From: Chloroflexota bacterium
GTDB lineage: Bacteria; Chloroflexota; Dehalococcoidia; Tepidiformales; Tepidiformaceae
Direction: 5' to 3'
Assembly (NCBI GenBank): GCA_016234445.1
Contig: JACRBT010000017.1
Span: 1-64,000, forward strand
Length of the DNA stretch: 64,000 bases
Positions 25,984 through 33,499 of the stretch are shown piece after piece. Made by a program: the position numbers and the translations under genes. How positions within the stretch are numbered: position 1 is the first letter of the stretch; every line of letters starts with the position of its first letter. The notes under the pieces are model-generated. The model was not told the DNA's origin and made no database searches. It was given only the letters and a program-made list of their open reading frames with translations.

Positions 25984-27672
25984 CTAGGACCAGACGGCGT
26001 CCAGGAGGTCGTCGGAGACGTCGAAGGCCTGGGGGCCGTCGGGCAGGGGGAGGGCTTCGTCGAGGAGCCAGCGGGGGAGGCGGTCGTCTTCGCGGTCGAA
26101 GCCGGCGCGGCGGTTGAACTCGCGTTCGGCGTCGATGCCGGCGCGGGCCATGGCGAGGACTGCCTGGTCGTCCCAGTCGTTGTCGAAGCGGTTGCGGACG
26201 AAGACGGCCATGTCGGCGGGGAGCGCGTTCGAGAACTGGCAGACGCCGACGGAGTCGATGGCCATCATCACCAGCTGTGCGTGGCGGCTCTGCTTCACCA
26301 GGGTATCGGCGGTGGCGCCGCGGGCGGTGACCATCCCGGCGGTGTGGTCGGCGCCCTGGGGGCTGGTGCTGTAGGTGATGCCCATGCCCTTGAGGGTCCG
26401 CGGCTCCCAGGCGGGGAGTCCCTGTCCCTTGACGACGGGGACGCGGTCGATGCCGAAGGTCCGGGCGACGTGGGCGGTGCCGCCACCGACGATCCGCCCG
26501 AGGGGCGTCGCCGCCCGCACTTCTTCGAGGAGCCGCTTCGCCCCTTCGAAGTCGCCCCAGGGGATGACCCCGGCCTCCATCGCGACGCCGACGGCGTTGC
26601 CGACTTCGATGGTGTCGAGGCCGATGTCGTCGCAGAGCCGGTCGAGTTCGGCGACGGCGTCGGCGGGGCCGATTTCGCAGTTGGAACCGAGGAGGGCGAT
26701 GGATTCGAATTCGAGGGCGCTGGTGACGTGCTGGCCGTGTTCGTCGTTGAAGAGGATGGCGCACTTGATGATGCAGCCGGCCATGCAGGGGAGCATCTTC
26801 CCGCCGCGCTCCTTGCCGAGGGCCTCGATCTGCTGGCCGCTGATGCCGTCGGCGCCGGCCCAGGTGCCCAGGCGGTGGTTGCGCGTGGGCATCGACTGGA
26901 CGTTTTCGCGGTTGACGAACTTGATGACGCCGGCGGTGCCGTAGCGGTTGAGGTTGTGGGTGCGGGGGTCTTCGAGGACGACCTTACTGAACTTGACGAC
27001 TTCCTGGCGGAGCTCGTCCTTGCGGTCCCCGGCGATGACCCTGGGGGCGCCGGTGTCATCGACGACGATCGCCTTGAGGCCCTTGGCGCCCATGACGGCG
27101 CCGGGACCGCCGCGCGCGGCGTGGCGGGTGGGGCGCCCCTCGGGGTCGGTGACGGCGATGGAGGCGGAGGCCATGCGGTGTTCGCCGGCGGGGCCGATGG
27201 TCGCGGCGGCGCGGCTCATGAGGGCTTCGCCGACGAGTTCGCGGTGGAGGTCGTAGTTGGAACGGCCGGCGAGGCTGGCCGCGGAGGAGAGGCGGGCGCC
27301 CTCGGCGTCGATGTCGAGCCGCTGCCAGCCGTTGGCGCTCGTGCCCGAGATGACGATCGCCTTGATCCCGAGGCGGGCGAGGCGATGACCGAGCTGGCCG
27401 CCGACGTTCGCTTCCTTCGTGCCGCCGGTGAGGGGGCTCTTGAAGCCGAAGCTGGTGCGGCCGCTGGTGGTGATCGCCGTCCCGCCGAGGAGGCCGGGGG
27501 CGATGAAGAGCTTCGCTTCGGGGCTCAGGGGATGGATGCGGGCGTCGGTCTCTTCTAGGAGCATGGTCGCGGTGAGGGCGCGGCCGCCGAGGAGGGCGTG
27601 GCGCTTTGGTGCGCGTTCTTCGGTGATGGTGTTCGTCGACATGTCGACGCGGAGGATGCGGTCGATCTCCAT
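25984..27672 (-). CDS. Aldehyde:ferredoxin oxidoreductase-family protein
   Basis: A 562-residue member of the AOR family, which hold a tungsten or molybdenum bis-pterin and one 4Fe-4S cluster and oxidise aldehydes to acids with ferredoxin. IDRILRVDMST is the family start, and GRALTATMLLEE, SGRTSFGFKSPLTGG and GAVMGAKGLKAIVV match the pterin domain. Cluster cysteines lie in CMAGCIIKC (about 295-303) with a fourth in GVCQFS (about 477). The start at ATG 27672 fits the family and has a GGAG site; ATG 27708 would add 12 residues. No partner ferredoxin or cofactor gene is adjacent. Confidence 0.92.
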   Translation of the reverse strand: MEIDRILRVDMSTNTITEERAPKRHALLGGRALTATMLLEETDARIHPLSPEAKLFIAPGLLGGTAITTSGRTSFGFKSPLTGGTKEANVGGQLGHRLARLGIKAIVISGTSANGWQRLDIDAEGARLSSAASLAGRSNYDLHRELVGEALMSRAAATIGPAGEHRMASASIAVTDPEGRPTRHAARGGPGAVMGAKGLKAIVVDDTGAPRVIAGDRKDELRQEVVKFSKVVLEDPRTHNLNRYGTAGVIKFVNRENVQSMPTRNHRLGTWAGADGISGQQIEALGKERGGKMLPCMAGCIIKCAILFNDEHGQHVTSALEFESIALLGSNCEIGPADAVAELDRLCDDIGLDTIEVGNAVGVAMEAGVIPWGDFEGAKRLLEEVRAATPLGRIVGGGTAHVARTFGIDRVPVVKGQGLPAWEPRTLKGMGITYSTSPQGADHTAGMVTARGATADTLVKQSRHAQLVMMAIDSVGVCQFSNALPADMAVFVRNRFDNDWDDQAVLAMARAGIDAEREFNRRAGFDREDDRLPRWLLDEALPLPDGPQAFDVSDDLLDAVWS

Positions 27673-27789
27673 GCGGGCTCCGGCCGGTGGGTTTACGTAA
27701 GCATGCATCCTACATGAAGGCCGATTCAGGCGCCCGCGGGCGGGGGCGGAGTAGCACTACACTGGAGGAACGACGTTCGGGGGGCCAGG

Positions 27790-28056
27790 GTGACGAAGAG
27801 AACGTGGCAGATCCACGAAGCCAGGGATCGCCTGAGTGAGGTGATTCGCCGTGCCGAGGCGGAAGGCCCCCAGACCATCACGGTGCGGGGTCAGCCTCGC
27901 GCGGTGGTGACGGCGATTGCCCGGCGCGGGACGGCCCCCGGCACCGAGACGGAGAGCCTGCTCGACTTCTTCCGGCGGTCTCCCCTCTGGGGTGCCGGGT
28001 TGGACTTCGAACGCGACCGTTCGCCCATGCGGGAACCCGGCGTGGACCGGGGCTAA
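27790..28056 (+). CDS. Phd/YefM-type antitoxin-like protein
   Basis: An 88-residue protein. WQIHEARDRLSEVIRRAEAEGPQTITVRGQPRAVVTA is a clear Phd/YefM N-terminal DNA-binding pattern. The C-terminus (LLDFFRRSPLWGAGLDFERD) matches the flexible toxin-neutralising tail. Normally a PIN or Doc/YoeB toxin follows, but none does here, so it is an orphan. GTG 27790 is the start; TACACT near 27757 may be its -10 box with GGAGGAAC between. Confidence 0.82.
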   Translation: MTKRTWQIHEARDRLSEVIRRAEAEGPQTITVRGQPRAVVTAIARRGTAPGTETESLLDFFRRSPLWGAGLDFERDRSPMREPGVDRG

Positions 28057-28141
28057 GGCTTTTCGAAGCGCCGCCCGGAAACGACAAGAGATGTCGCGGG
28101 CGTGTGCGATGATGCCGCATCCGTCCGCGGGAGGTGCAGCC

Positions 28142-28801
28142 GTGATCGCGACCGTCGAGATCAACGCGTGGCTCCGGGGGGAGGGATTCGCGTCCCCCAC
28201 CGCGGCGGCGGCTGCCCGTTCGGTGCTTGAAGATGCGGGCCTCACGAACCCACGGAAGCGGGCGATGGTCGCCTCGAAGGTCGAACCGGCGCGGGCGCTC
28301 CTGGCGGCCCGGCTCCAGCGCGTCTGCGGCGCCGGGCGCTGCCGCGAGACGGCCAGACAGTCGGCCGCGGGGCGCAGCCAGGTCGAAGTGCCCCCGGCTT
28401 CATGCGAAATCTGCGGCGGCTCGAACAACGCGGCGGCAGCGCGCGAAATGGCCGCCGCCTGCGTCCGCGCCGGGGTCACCCGCCTCCTGATCGTCGGGGG
28501 GACGAGGGTGCTTCACGCCGAGTTGAAGTCACTCCTGGCGGGGTCCGGCGTCTCACTTCGCTGCATTGACGGCGCCGAAACCACACCATCGAAGAAGGAG
28601 GCGCTGAGCGACCTCGCCTGGGCAGACCTGATGGTCATCTGGGCGTCGTCGCCGCTGCCGCATAAGGTCTCGGTGTCCTACACGGACGAATGCCCGCCGT
28701 CGGTGGCGAAGGTCACCGTCAGGCGGCGGGGCATCGAGGCGCTCTGCGGCGAAGTGACCGCAAGCGTGAGCGGTGCGGCGGCCGCCCGTCGGCGTGCTTG
28801 A
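28142..28801 (+). CDS. Hypothetical protein with CxxC and Rossmann-like C-terminal half
   Basis: A 219-residue protein from GTG 28142, six bases after GGGAGGT. The N-terminal 70 residues are helical (INAWLRGEGFASPTAAAAARSVLE). A CEICGG motif (about 88) and upstream CGAGRC may hold zinc. The C-terminal half (VTRLLIVGGTRVLHAELKSLL, ADLMVIWASSPLPHKVS) resembles DUF2325-type Rossmann domains. Function unknown; the resemblance is weak. Confidence 0.6.
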   Translation: MIATVEINAWLRGEGFASPTAAAAARSVLEDAGLTNPRKRAMVASKVEPARALLAARLQRVCGAGRCRETARQSAAGRSQVEVPPASCEICGGSNNAAAAREMAAACVRAGVTRLLIVGGTRVLHAELKSLLAGSGVSLRCIDGAETTPSKKEALSDLAWADLMVIWASSPLPHKVSVSYTDECPPSVAKVTVRRRGIEALCGEVTASVSGAAAARRRA

Positions 28802-28831
28802 CGCTTGCCGTGGCCGCCCGACCATGAGGCC

Positions 28832-29611
28832 ATGAGCGCTGATCCACTCGACCCCGCCGACCCCGCCCCGCCGATCCCCGCGGAGAGCCCCCGCCGCGCG
28901 GCCGAGGAGCGCCGTTTCCTCGAAGGGCCCCAGGGCCGGGGGTTCGAGTTGCGCCATGCCGTCCGCGTCCTCTCTGAGTACCTTCGCGGGCTACGGGCGC
29001 TCCATTTCCTTGGTCCTTGCGTCACGGTGTTCGGGTCCGCCCGGCTGGGAGACGGCCATTCGTCGTATGAACTGGGGCGGGAGACGGGCGCCGCCCTCGC
29101 CCGGGCGGGGTTCACGACGCTAACCGGCGGCGGGCCGGGGCTCATGGAGGCCGCCAACCGTGGCGCCCGCGAGGCGGGCGGCCAGTCGATCGGATGCAAC
29201 ATCACCCTCCCGCGGGAGCAGCAGCCGAACCCCTACCTGGACCGCGTCGTCACCTTTCGCTACTTCTTCATCCGCAAGGTGATGCTGGTGAAATACTCCT
29301 ATGGGTTCATCGCGCTGCCCGGCGGGCTCGGCACCTTCGACGAGATCTTCGAAGCGCAGACGCTGATCCAGACGGGCAAGATCAAGAACTTCCCGATCGT
29401 CCTCCTCGGGAGCCAGTTCTGGGAGCCGTTCATGGCGTTCATGCGGGAGACGGTGCTGCACGCGGGGACGATCGACGCGGCCGACCTCGACCGGCTCTAC
29501 GTGACCGACTCGCCGGCGGACGCGGTGGAGTACGTCCGCCGCGCGGCGATCGACGGCTTCGGGCTGAGCTACACGAAGCGACCGCACCGCCGTCGCTGGC
29601 TGTGGGAGTAA
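28832..29611 (+). CDS. LOG-family/TIGR00730 Rossmann protein
   Basis: A 259-residue protein with the LOG signature: TVFGSARLGDG, TGGGPGLMEAANRGA and PGGLGTFDEIFEAQ (about 161). In plants and several bacteria the family releases cytokinin bases from their 5'-monophosphates (phosphoribohydrolase); more generally it acts on nucleoside monophosphates. The long acidic N-terminus (about 1-40) is extra. ATG 28832 lies 30 bases after the previous stop. Confidence 0.88.
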   Translation: MSADPLDPADPAPPIPAESPRRAAEERRFLEGPQGRGFELRHAVRVLSEYLRGLRALHFLGPCVTVFGSARLGDGHSSYELGRETGAALARAGFTTLTGGGPGLMEAANRGAREAGGQSIGCNITLPREQQPNPYLDRVVTFRYFFIRKVMLVKYSYGFIALPGGLGTFDEIFEAQTLIQTGKIKNFPIVLLGSQFWEPFMAFMRETVLHAGTIDAADLDRLYVTDSPADAVEYVRRAAIDGFGLSYTKRPHRRRWLWE

Positions 29612-29614
29612 GCC

Positions 29615-29827
29615 CTACGGCGTGGGGGTCAGGGGTTCGACTACCTCGACACGGCGGCAGCTGCGCATCCCGCGGATGCGGCCTTCGGGGGTGAGGGCGC
29701 CGAAGCGGGAGCCGAAGAACGTGCCCGGGCATTCGAAGCAGTAGCGGGGCTGGCCGGGGCCGCCCTGGAAGCGTTTCGCGAGGACGATCTTCTCGCAGTT
29801 TGCGCAGTCTGGTTGCATTGCGCGCAT
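29615..29827 (-). CDS. Small zinc-ribbon-like protein
   Basis: A 70-residue basic protein with CANCEK and CFECPG, four cysteines spaced as in a treble-clef or zinc ribbon, then FFGSRFGALTPEGRIRGM. Function unknown; it may bind nucleic acid or protein. ATG 29827 has AAAGAGAA upstream, and ATG 29818 is an alternative. It converges with the LOG gene, three bases apart. Confidence 0.65.
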   Translation of the reverse strand: MRAMQPDCANCEKIVLAKRFQGGPGQPRYCFECPGTFFGSRFGALTPEGRIRGMRSCRRVEVVEPLTPTP

Positions 29828-29933
29828 CGTTCTCTTTGGGCGACGGCGCCGCACCGGCCATTCGGCCCCTCGAGACTTCCCCGATCGGCCCTTTCCTCTA
29901 GCGTGGGGAGCGGGCCTGCCGCCGTGGACTGCC

Positions 29934-29962
29934 TTGACGAGGACTGTGGATGATTGCATATT
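29934..29962 (+). promoter_or_regulatory. Sigma-70-type promoter
   Basis: TTGACG (29934-29939) and CATATT (29957-29962) are separated by 17 bases. The gene at 29996 starts about 27 bases after the expected transcription start. Confidence 0.55.
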
Positions 29963-29995
29963 AACGCGGCCGATATCTCGACAGGAAAGCGTGCT

Positions 29996-30433
29996 ATGAC
30001 AATCCTCGGAGGGCTGGCCAACAGAAGGTTTTCGCGGCCACGCGGCGCGTTTGTTGTCGTCGCGGCATTGGCGGCGGCCGCCGTGGTGGCGGTGACGATC
30101 GGCGCCATGGCCATGGCCGATGACGGCAGTGTCCCGGTCCCCGCAGGCGAGGCGGAGCGGTTGGGTGGCGGAGCGCAGCAGCAGGCTGCACTCGCCGACG
30201 GGTCGGTGACGCAAGCCGAGTACTCGGAGGCATTCCAGCGCACGCTCGACTGCCTCCGTGACGCGGGCATCCCGTTCGTCGTCTCCAATAATTCAAGGGG
30301 AGAGCCGCAGTACTCGGCAGGGCCGTTTGCCTCGAAGGGGGAGCTGGATAGGGCGAAGCCGGTCGTGAACGGCTGCTACGTCGAGCACCTGCGAGGTCTC
30401 GATGTCGCACAGGCCGCCGCCGGGAGGCCGTAG
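29996..30433 (+). CDS. Exported hypothetical protein
   Basis: A 145-residue protein. One N-terminal membrane helix (FVVVAALAAAAVVAVTIGAMAM, about 19-40) is followed by a soluble part with two cysteines, in LDCLRDAGI and NGCYVEH, that could form a disulfide outside the cell. Family not recognised. ATG 29996 has AGGAAAG upstream and a good promoter. A 7-bp hairpin (CCGGGAG/CTCCCGG) spans the stop codon. Confidence 0.7.
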   Translation: MTILGGLANRRFSRPRGAFVVVAALAAAAVVAVTIGAMAMADDGSVPVPAGEAERLGGGAQQQAALADGSVTQAEYSEAFQRTLDCLRDAGIPFVVSNNSRGEPQYSAGPFASKGELDRAKPVVNGCYVEHLRGLDVAQAAAGRP

Positions 30434-30493
30434 ACTCCCGGCCGAACAGGATAGGCGAACTGGGGCGTTCCCGCGCAGTACCGAATCAGTTCG

Positions 30494-30599
30494 ATCCCTC
30501 TAAGGGATGGGCGGCCGGCCATCCCCAATGGAGAGCGTTTCCGCTCGACTGATCCGGTTAGTTGGCCGCCTCCGCGATGGGTTTACCGAGGCGGCCAAC
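30494..30599 (+). other. Structured region upstream of cysE with alternative pairings
   Basis: Three helices can be drawn. ATCCCT-CTA-AGGGAT (30494-30508) and GGGATGG/CCATCCC (30504-30525) exclude each other. GTTGGCCGCCTC/GAGGCGGCCAAC (30561-30599) is a perfect 12-bp stem. GGCGGCC at 30510 could instead pair with GGCCGCC at 30564. This looks like a switch or a terminator for the upstream gene. No known riboswitch motif is seen. Confidence 0.4.
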
Positions 30600-30660
30600 A
30601 GGTCATGAACCAGCACAGCCCGCTGAAGGACGGCCGCGGCTCATGTACGCTTGAACGACG

Positions 30661-31362
30661 ATGTCCCTTCTTCACGAGATCCACGACGACATTCGCGCCA
30701 CCCTGGCACGGGACCCCGCCGCCCGCAACGCGGCCGAGGTGGTGCTGTTCTACCCCGGTTTCCATGCGCGGATGGCCCACCGGCTCGCGAACGCGCTCTA
30801 CCGGAGCGGCGTCCCCCTCCTCCCGCGGGGGATCATGCACTTCGCCCGCTTCGTCACCGGGATCGAAATTCATCCGGGGGCGACGATCGGTCCGCGCTTC
30901 TTCATCGACCACGGCATGGGCGTGGTCATCGGCGAGACGGCCGAGATCGGCGCCGACGTCACCCTCTACCAGGGCGTGACCCTTGGCGGGACCAGCACGC
31001 GGCGGGTGAAACGGCACCCAACCCTGCGCGACAACGTCGTCGTGGGGGCGGGGGCGAAGGTCATCGGCGCGGTGGAAGTGGGCGAGAACGCCCGCATCGG
31101 CGCGGGGTCGGTGGTTGTTACGAACGTGCCGGCGAACGCGACGGTGGTCGGCGTGCCCGGCCACATCGTCGCCTTCCGGGACGACTCGAACGGCGTGCTC
31201 CAGCGGCTGCCGGACCCGGAGTGGGAGCGCCTGAACGACCTCGACCGCAAGGTGCAGGAGATGCACGACCTGGTAGAGCACCTGGAAGAGCACATGACGG
31301 GGCTGCACGACGGCCACCACGAGACCGCGCCCGGCAAGGAGCGCGGGGCGCCGGTCGAATAG
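30661..31362 (+). CDS. cysE: Serine O-acetyltransferase
   Basis: A 233-residue enzyme that acetylates serine with acetyl-CoA, the first step of cysteine synthesis. The N-terminal helices (FYPGFHARMAHRLANALY) are followed by a left-handed beta-helix of hexapeptide repeats with catalytic GIEIHPGA, DHGMGVVIGETAEIG and TLGGTS. The C-terminal coil (LNDLDRKVQEMHDLVEHLEEH) is longer than usual. TACGCT nine bases before ATG 30661 hints at a very short leader. cysS lies 2 kb downstream. Confidence 0.94.
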   Translation: MSLLHEIHDDIRATLARDPAARNAAEVVLFYPGFHARMAHRLANALYRSGVPLLPRGIMHFARFVTGIEIHPGATIGPRFFIDHGMGVVIGETAEIGADVTLYQGVTLGGTSTRRVKRHPTLRDNVVVGAGAKVIGAVEVGENARIGAGSVVVTNVPANATVVGVPGHIVAFRDDSNGVLQRLPDPEWERLNDLDRKVQEMHDLVEHLEEHMTGLHDGHHETAPGKERGAPVE

Positions 31363-31378
31363 ACGGGGGGCACCAAAA

Positions 31379-31411
31379 GGCCGGCCGGGAGGTTTCCCTC
31401 CGCGGCCGGCC
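31379..31411 (-). terminator. Terminator between cysE and globin-coupled sensor
   Basis: GGCCGGCC-G-GGAGG-TTT-CCTCC-GC-GGCCGGCC forms a long stem. On the minus strand it is followed by CCTTTTGG, so it best fits the 3' end of the minus-strand sensor gene; it may also stop cysE transcripts. Confidence 0.7.
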
Positions 31412-31438
31412 CCTGGCCAACTCCCCGTTGCGTGGGAC

Positions 31439-33073
31439 TCAGGCGGCGCGGCGAGACGTGTCGTTCGCGACGATGTTCGAAAGCATCCCGAACCCGCCGA
31501 GGAAGTCGGTGACCTCCGCGGCGATGCCCTTGAGGCTGCCCGCGAGGGTGGCGACTTCGCCGATCTGGGCCGAGACCTGCTCGACGCTCGCGGACACCTG
31601 CTCGCTGGCGGCGGCGGACTCTTCGGAGACGGCCGTCGCGCTGGTGATGGACCCCATCGCCCGCTCGCTGCTCTGTCGCATCTCTTTGGTCAGGTTGTTG
31701 AGCCGCTCGGCGATGGTGCCGACGGATTCGACCATGCCAACGAGCTGGTTGGTGCTGGTCTCCATCCTGGTGGAGGCTTCGGCGATGCGGCCGATCTCGC
31801 CGTTGACGTCGGTGGCGCTGTCGTAGATGCGGCCGAGGGCGACGCCGGCCTGCTCAGCGCGGGCGGTGCCGGTCTCGACGTCGCGGACGCTGCTCTCCAT
31901 GGCCTTGACGGCCTGGGCAGTGCCCTGCTGGACGGCGGAGATGAGGGCGCCGATCTCCTTGGTGGCGACGGCGGTGCGCTCGGCGAGGGAGCGGACGTTT
32001 TCGGCGACCACAGCGAATCCACGGCCCTGTTCGCCGGCGCGGGCCGCTTCGATGGCGGCGTTGAGGGCGAGGAGGTTCGTCTGGCTGGCGATGTCGTCGA
32101 TGACCTGGACGATGGCGCCAATTTCTGAGCCCCGCTTGCCGAGTTCTTCGACTTCGCGGGAGGTGGAGAGGACGGCTTCGCGGATGGTGACCATGGCCTC
32201 GACGGTCTGGTTGACGCTGGAGCGGCCTTCTTTCGCGGCGTCGAGGGAGCCGGCGCCCTTTTCGGCGGCGGCTTTGGCGGCGCCGGAGACGCTGGCGAGG
32301 GCGTCCTGGACCTGGTCGGTGGCGGTGCGGGCAGACTGGACGCCGCGGTACTGTTCGTCGGCGCCGCTGGCGATGTTGGCGATGGCCTCGGTGAGCTGGC
32401 TCATCTCGTTGTTGAGGGCCGACATGGAGGAGGTCTGTTCGCCGGCGCCCTGGGCGATGTCGACGATGGCGCGGGCGATCTCGCGGGCGGCGGAGTCAAC
32501 CTGGCCGGTGCCCGTCTCGAGGGAGGCGGAGGCGGTGGCGAGCGTGCCGTTCACGTCGACGAGGCGCTGGAGGACGCCGGCGATGTACATCTCGATGGCG
32601 AGGGTGGCGTCGAGCATGAAGGCCTTCTGGAAGGCGATGGCGGTGTCGTGAAGCTTCTTGCCCTTGAGCTTCTGGGCGAGGCGCGCGAGCACGAGTTCGA
32701 AGTAGGTCGCGTAGTTGGCGACGTTCCAGCGAGGTTCGACCTTGAGGATGGCGTGGACGGCGCCGACGTTGAGGCGGTGTTCGAAGTAGGCGGTGTCGAA
32801 CCTGGCGTCGAGGAGCTTGAGGAAGTAGGCCTTTTGGGCGCCTTCGAGGGCTGCACGGCTGGAATTCGACTCGCGGACCTTCGCTTCGAACTGGCCGAAC
32901 TTGAAGGAGTGGTCGTAGAACTCCTTGACGAGTTGTTCGGCCTGGGGCCGGAGGAAGAGTGCCGCCGAACGGATGAGTTCCGCGTCGGCTTCGGTGAGCC
33001 TGGTCCACCGCAACCGGAGGTCCTGGTCCGAGGGAGTGATGCCAAGCCGCTCAGTGAGACTGTTCGATGCCAT
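31439..33073 (-). CDS. Globin-coupled sensor with methyl-accepting chemotaxis domain
   Basis: A soluble 544-residue receptor of the HemAT type. Residues 1-175 form a sensor globin with the [17 protein letters not shown] pattern, in which H107 would be the proximal heme ligand. A linker and a coiled-coil signalling domain follow, with the hairpin tip [15 protein letters not shown] and [17 protein letters not shown]. Such receptors sense oxygen (or NO/CO) and signal to CheA. No membrane helix and no che genes are nearby. The start ATG 33073 is chosen because the globin begins there; the ribosome site is weak. Confidence 0.9.
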   Translation of the reverse strand: MASNSLTERLGITPSDQDLRLRWTRLTEADAELIRSAALFLRPQAEQLVKEFYDHSFKFGQFEAKVRESNSSRAALEGAQKAYFLKLLDARFDTAYFEHRLNVGAVHAILKVEPRWNVANYATYFELVLARLAQKLKGKKLHDTAIAFQKAFMLDATLAIEMYIAGVLQRLVDVNGTLATASASLETGTGQVDSAAREIARAIVDIAQGAGEQTSSMSALNNEMSQLTEAIANIASGADEQYRGVQSARTATDQVQDALASVSGAAKAAAEKGAGSLDAAKEGRSSVNQTVEAMVTIREAVLSTSREVEELGKRGSEIGAIVQVIDDIASQTNLLALNAAIEAARAGEQGRGFAVVAENVRSLAERTAVATKEIGALISAVQQGTAQAVKAMESSVRDVETGTARAEQAGVALGRIYDSATDVNGEIGRIAEASTRMETSTNQLVGMVESVGTIAERLNNLTKEMRQSSERAMGSITSATAVSEESAAASEQVSASVEQVSAQIGEVATLAGSLKGIAAEVTDFLGGFGMLSNIVANDTSRRAA

Positions 33074-33191
33074 GAATCTGCCGGGCCCGCAGTGTGGGGG
33101 AGGGGCCGCGTTCCATCGTGCAAACGCGAGTGGCGGCATCGAATAGGCAGGAACCCCAACATCTCACGGCGTTACCCCGCGGAGTGTCCAT

Positions 33192-33207
33192 CCACCCCTA
33201 GGGGTGG
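33192..33207. promoter_or_regulatory. 16-bp perfect palindrome in the divergent sensor/cysS gap
   Basis: CCACCCCTAGGGGTGG lies between the divergent globin sensor and cysS genes. It could be an operator. The rest of 33074-33499 holds a GGCGG-GGTTTTT-CCGCC hairpin near 33330-33346 and the leader ORF described separately. Confidence 0.35.
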
Positions 33208-33378
33208 GCGTCGCGCCCCGTTCTGCCCGTGGGGGCGGATCGTGCGGTTGGGAAGTACCAGGCTTCACCCTGGCGTTAGGGGGCACTAGATCGAGTCGGA
33301 GAACCCCTGACGACGGCGACAGTTACGCGGCGGGGTTTTTCCGCCCGATCGCCCATGGGCCGGTGTCTTCGCCGCGCA

Positions 33379-33384
33379 TATACT
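33379..33384 (+). promoter_or_regulatory. Promoter -10 box of the cysS transcript
   Basis: TATACT lies six bases before an ATG at 33391 that opens a 20-codon ORF. No clear -35 box is seen. If used, transcription would start at or next to that ATG. Confidence 0.4.
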
Positions 33385-33390
33385 GGGGCC

Positions 33391-33453
33391 ATGACCCGTA
33401 TCCGCTGCCTCTGTACGTGGCGCACCGTCTGCGCAGCGCACCCCGCGGCCTGA
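33391..33453 (+). CDS. Candidate Cys-rich leader peptide upstream of cysS
   Basis: A 20-residue ORF (ATG 33391, TGA 33451-33453) starts six bases after TATACT, so it would be translated from a leaderless message. Cysteines stand at positions 6, 8 and 14. It ends 46 bases before the cysS start. Cys-containing leader ORFs regulate cysteine genes by attenuation in some actinobacteria. Here the role is inferred from composition and position alone, and a chance ORF is possible. Confidence 0.4.
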   Translation: MTRIRCLCTWRTVCAAHPAA

Positions 33454-33499
33454 GCCTTCGCGCCCGGCACCCGCACCAGACACGACAGAGGGAACGACG

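Noticed and set aside
30487-30510. GTTCGATCCC resembling a tRNA T-arm
   Set aside because: No 5-bp T-stem, acceptor or anticodon arm can be formed around it.
30605-30979. 124-codon frame overlapping cysE start
   Set aside because: Shifted frame of cysE; only shares its upstream ATG.
33074-33499. T-box riboswitch before cysS
   Set aside because: No AGGGTGGNACCGCG antiterminator sequence and no specifier arm seen.
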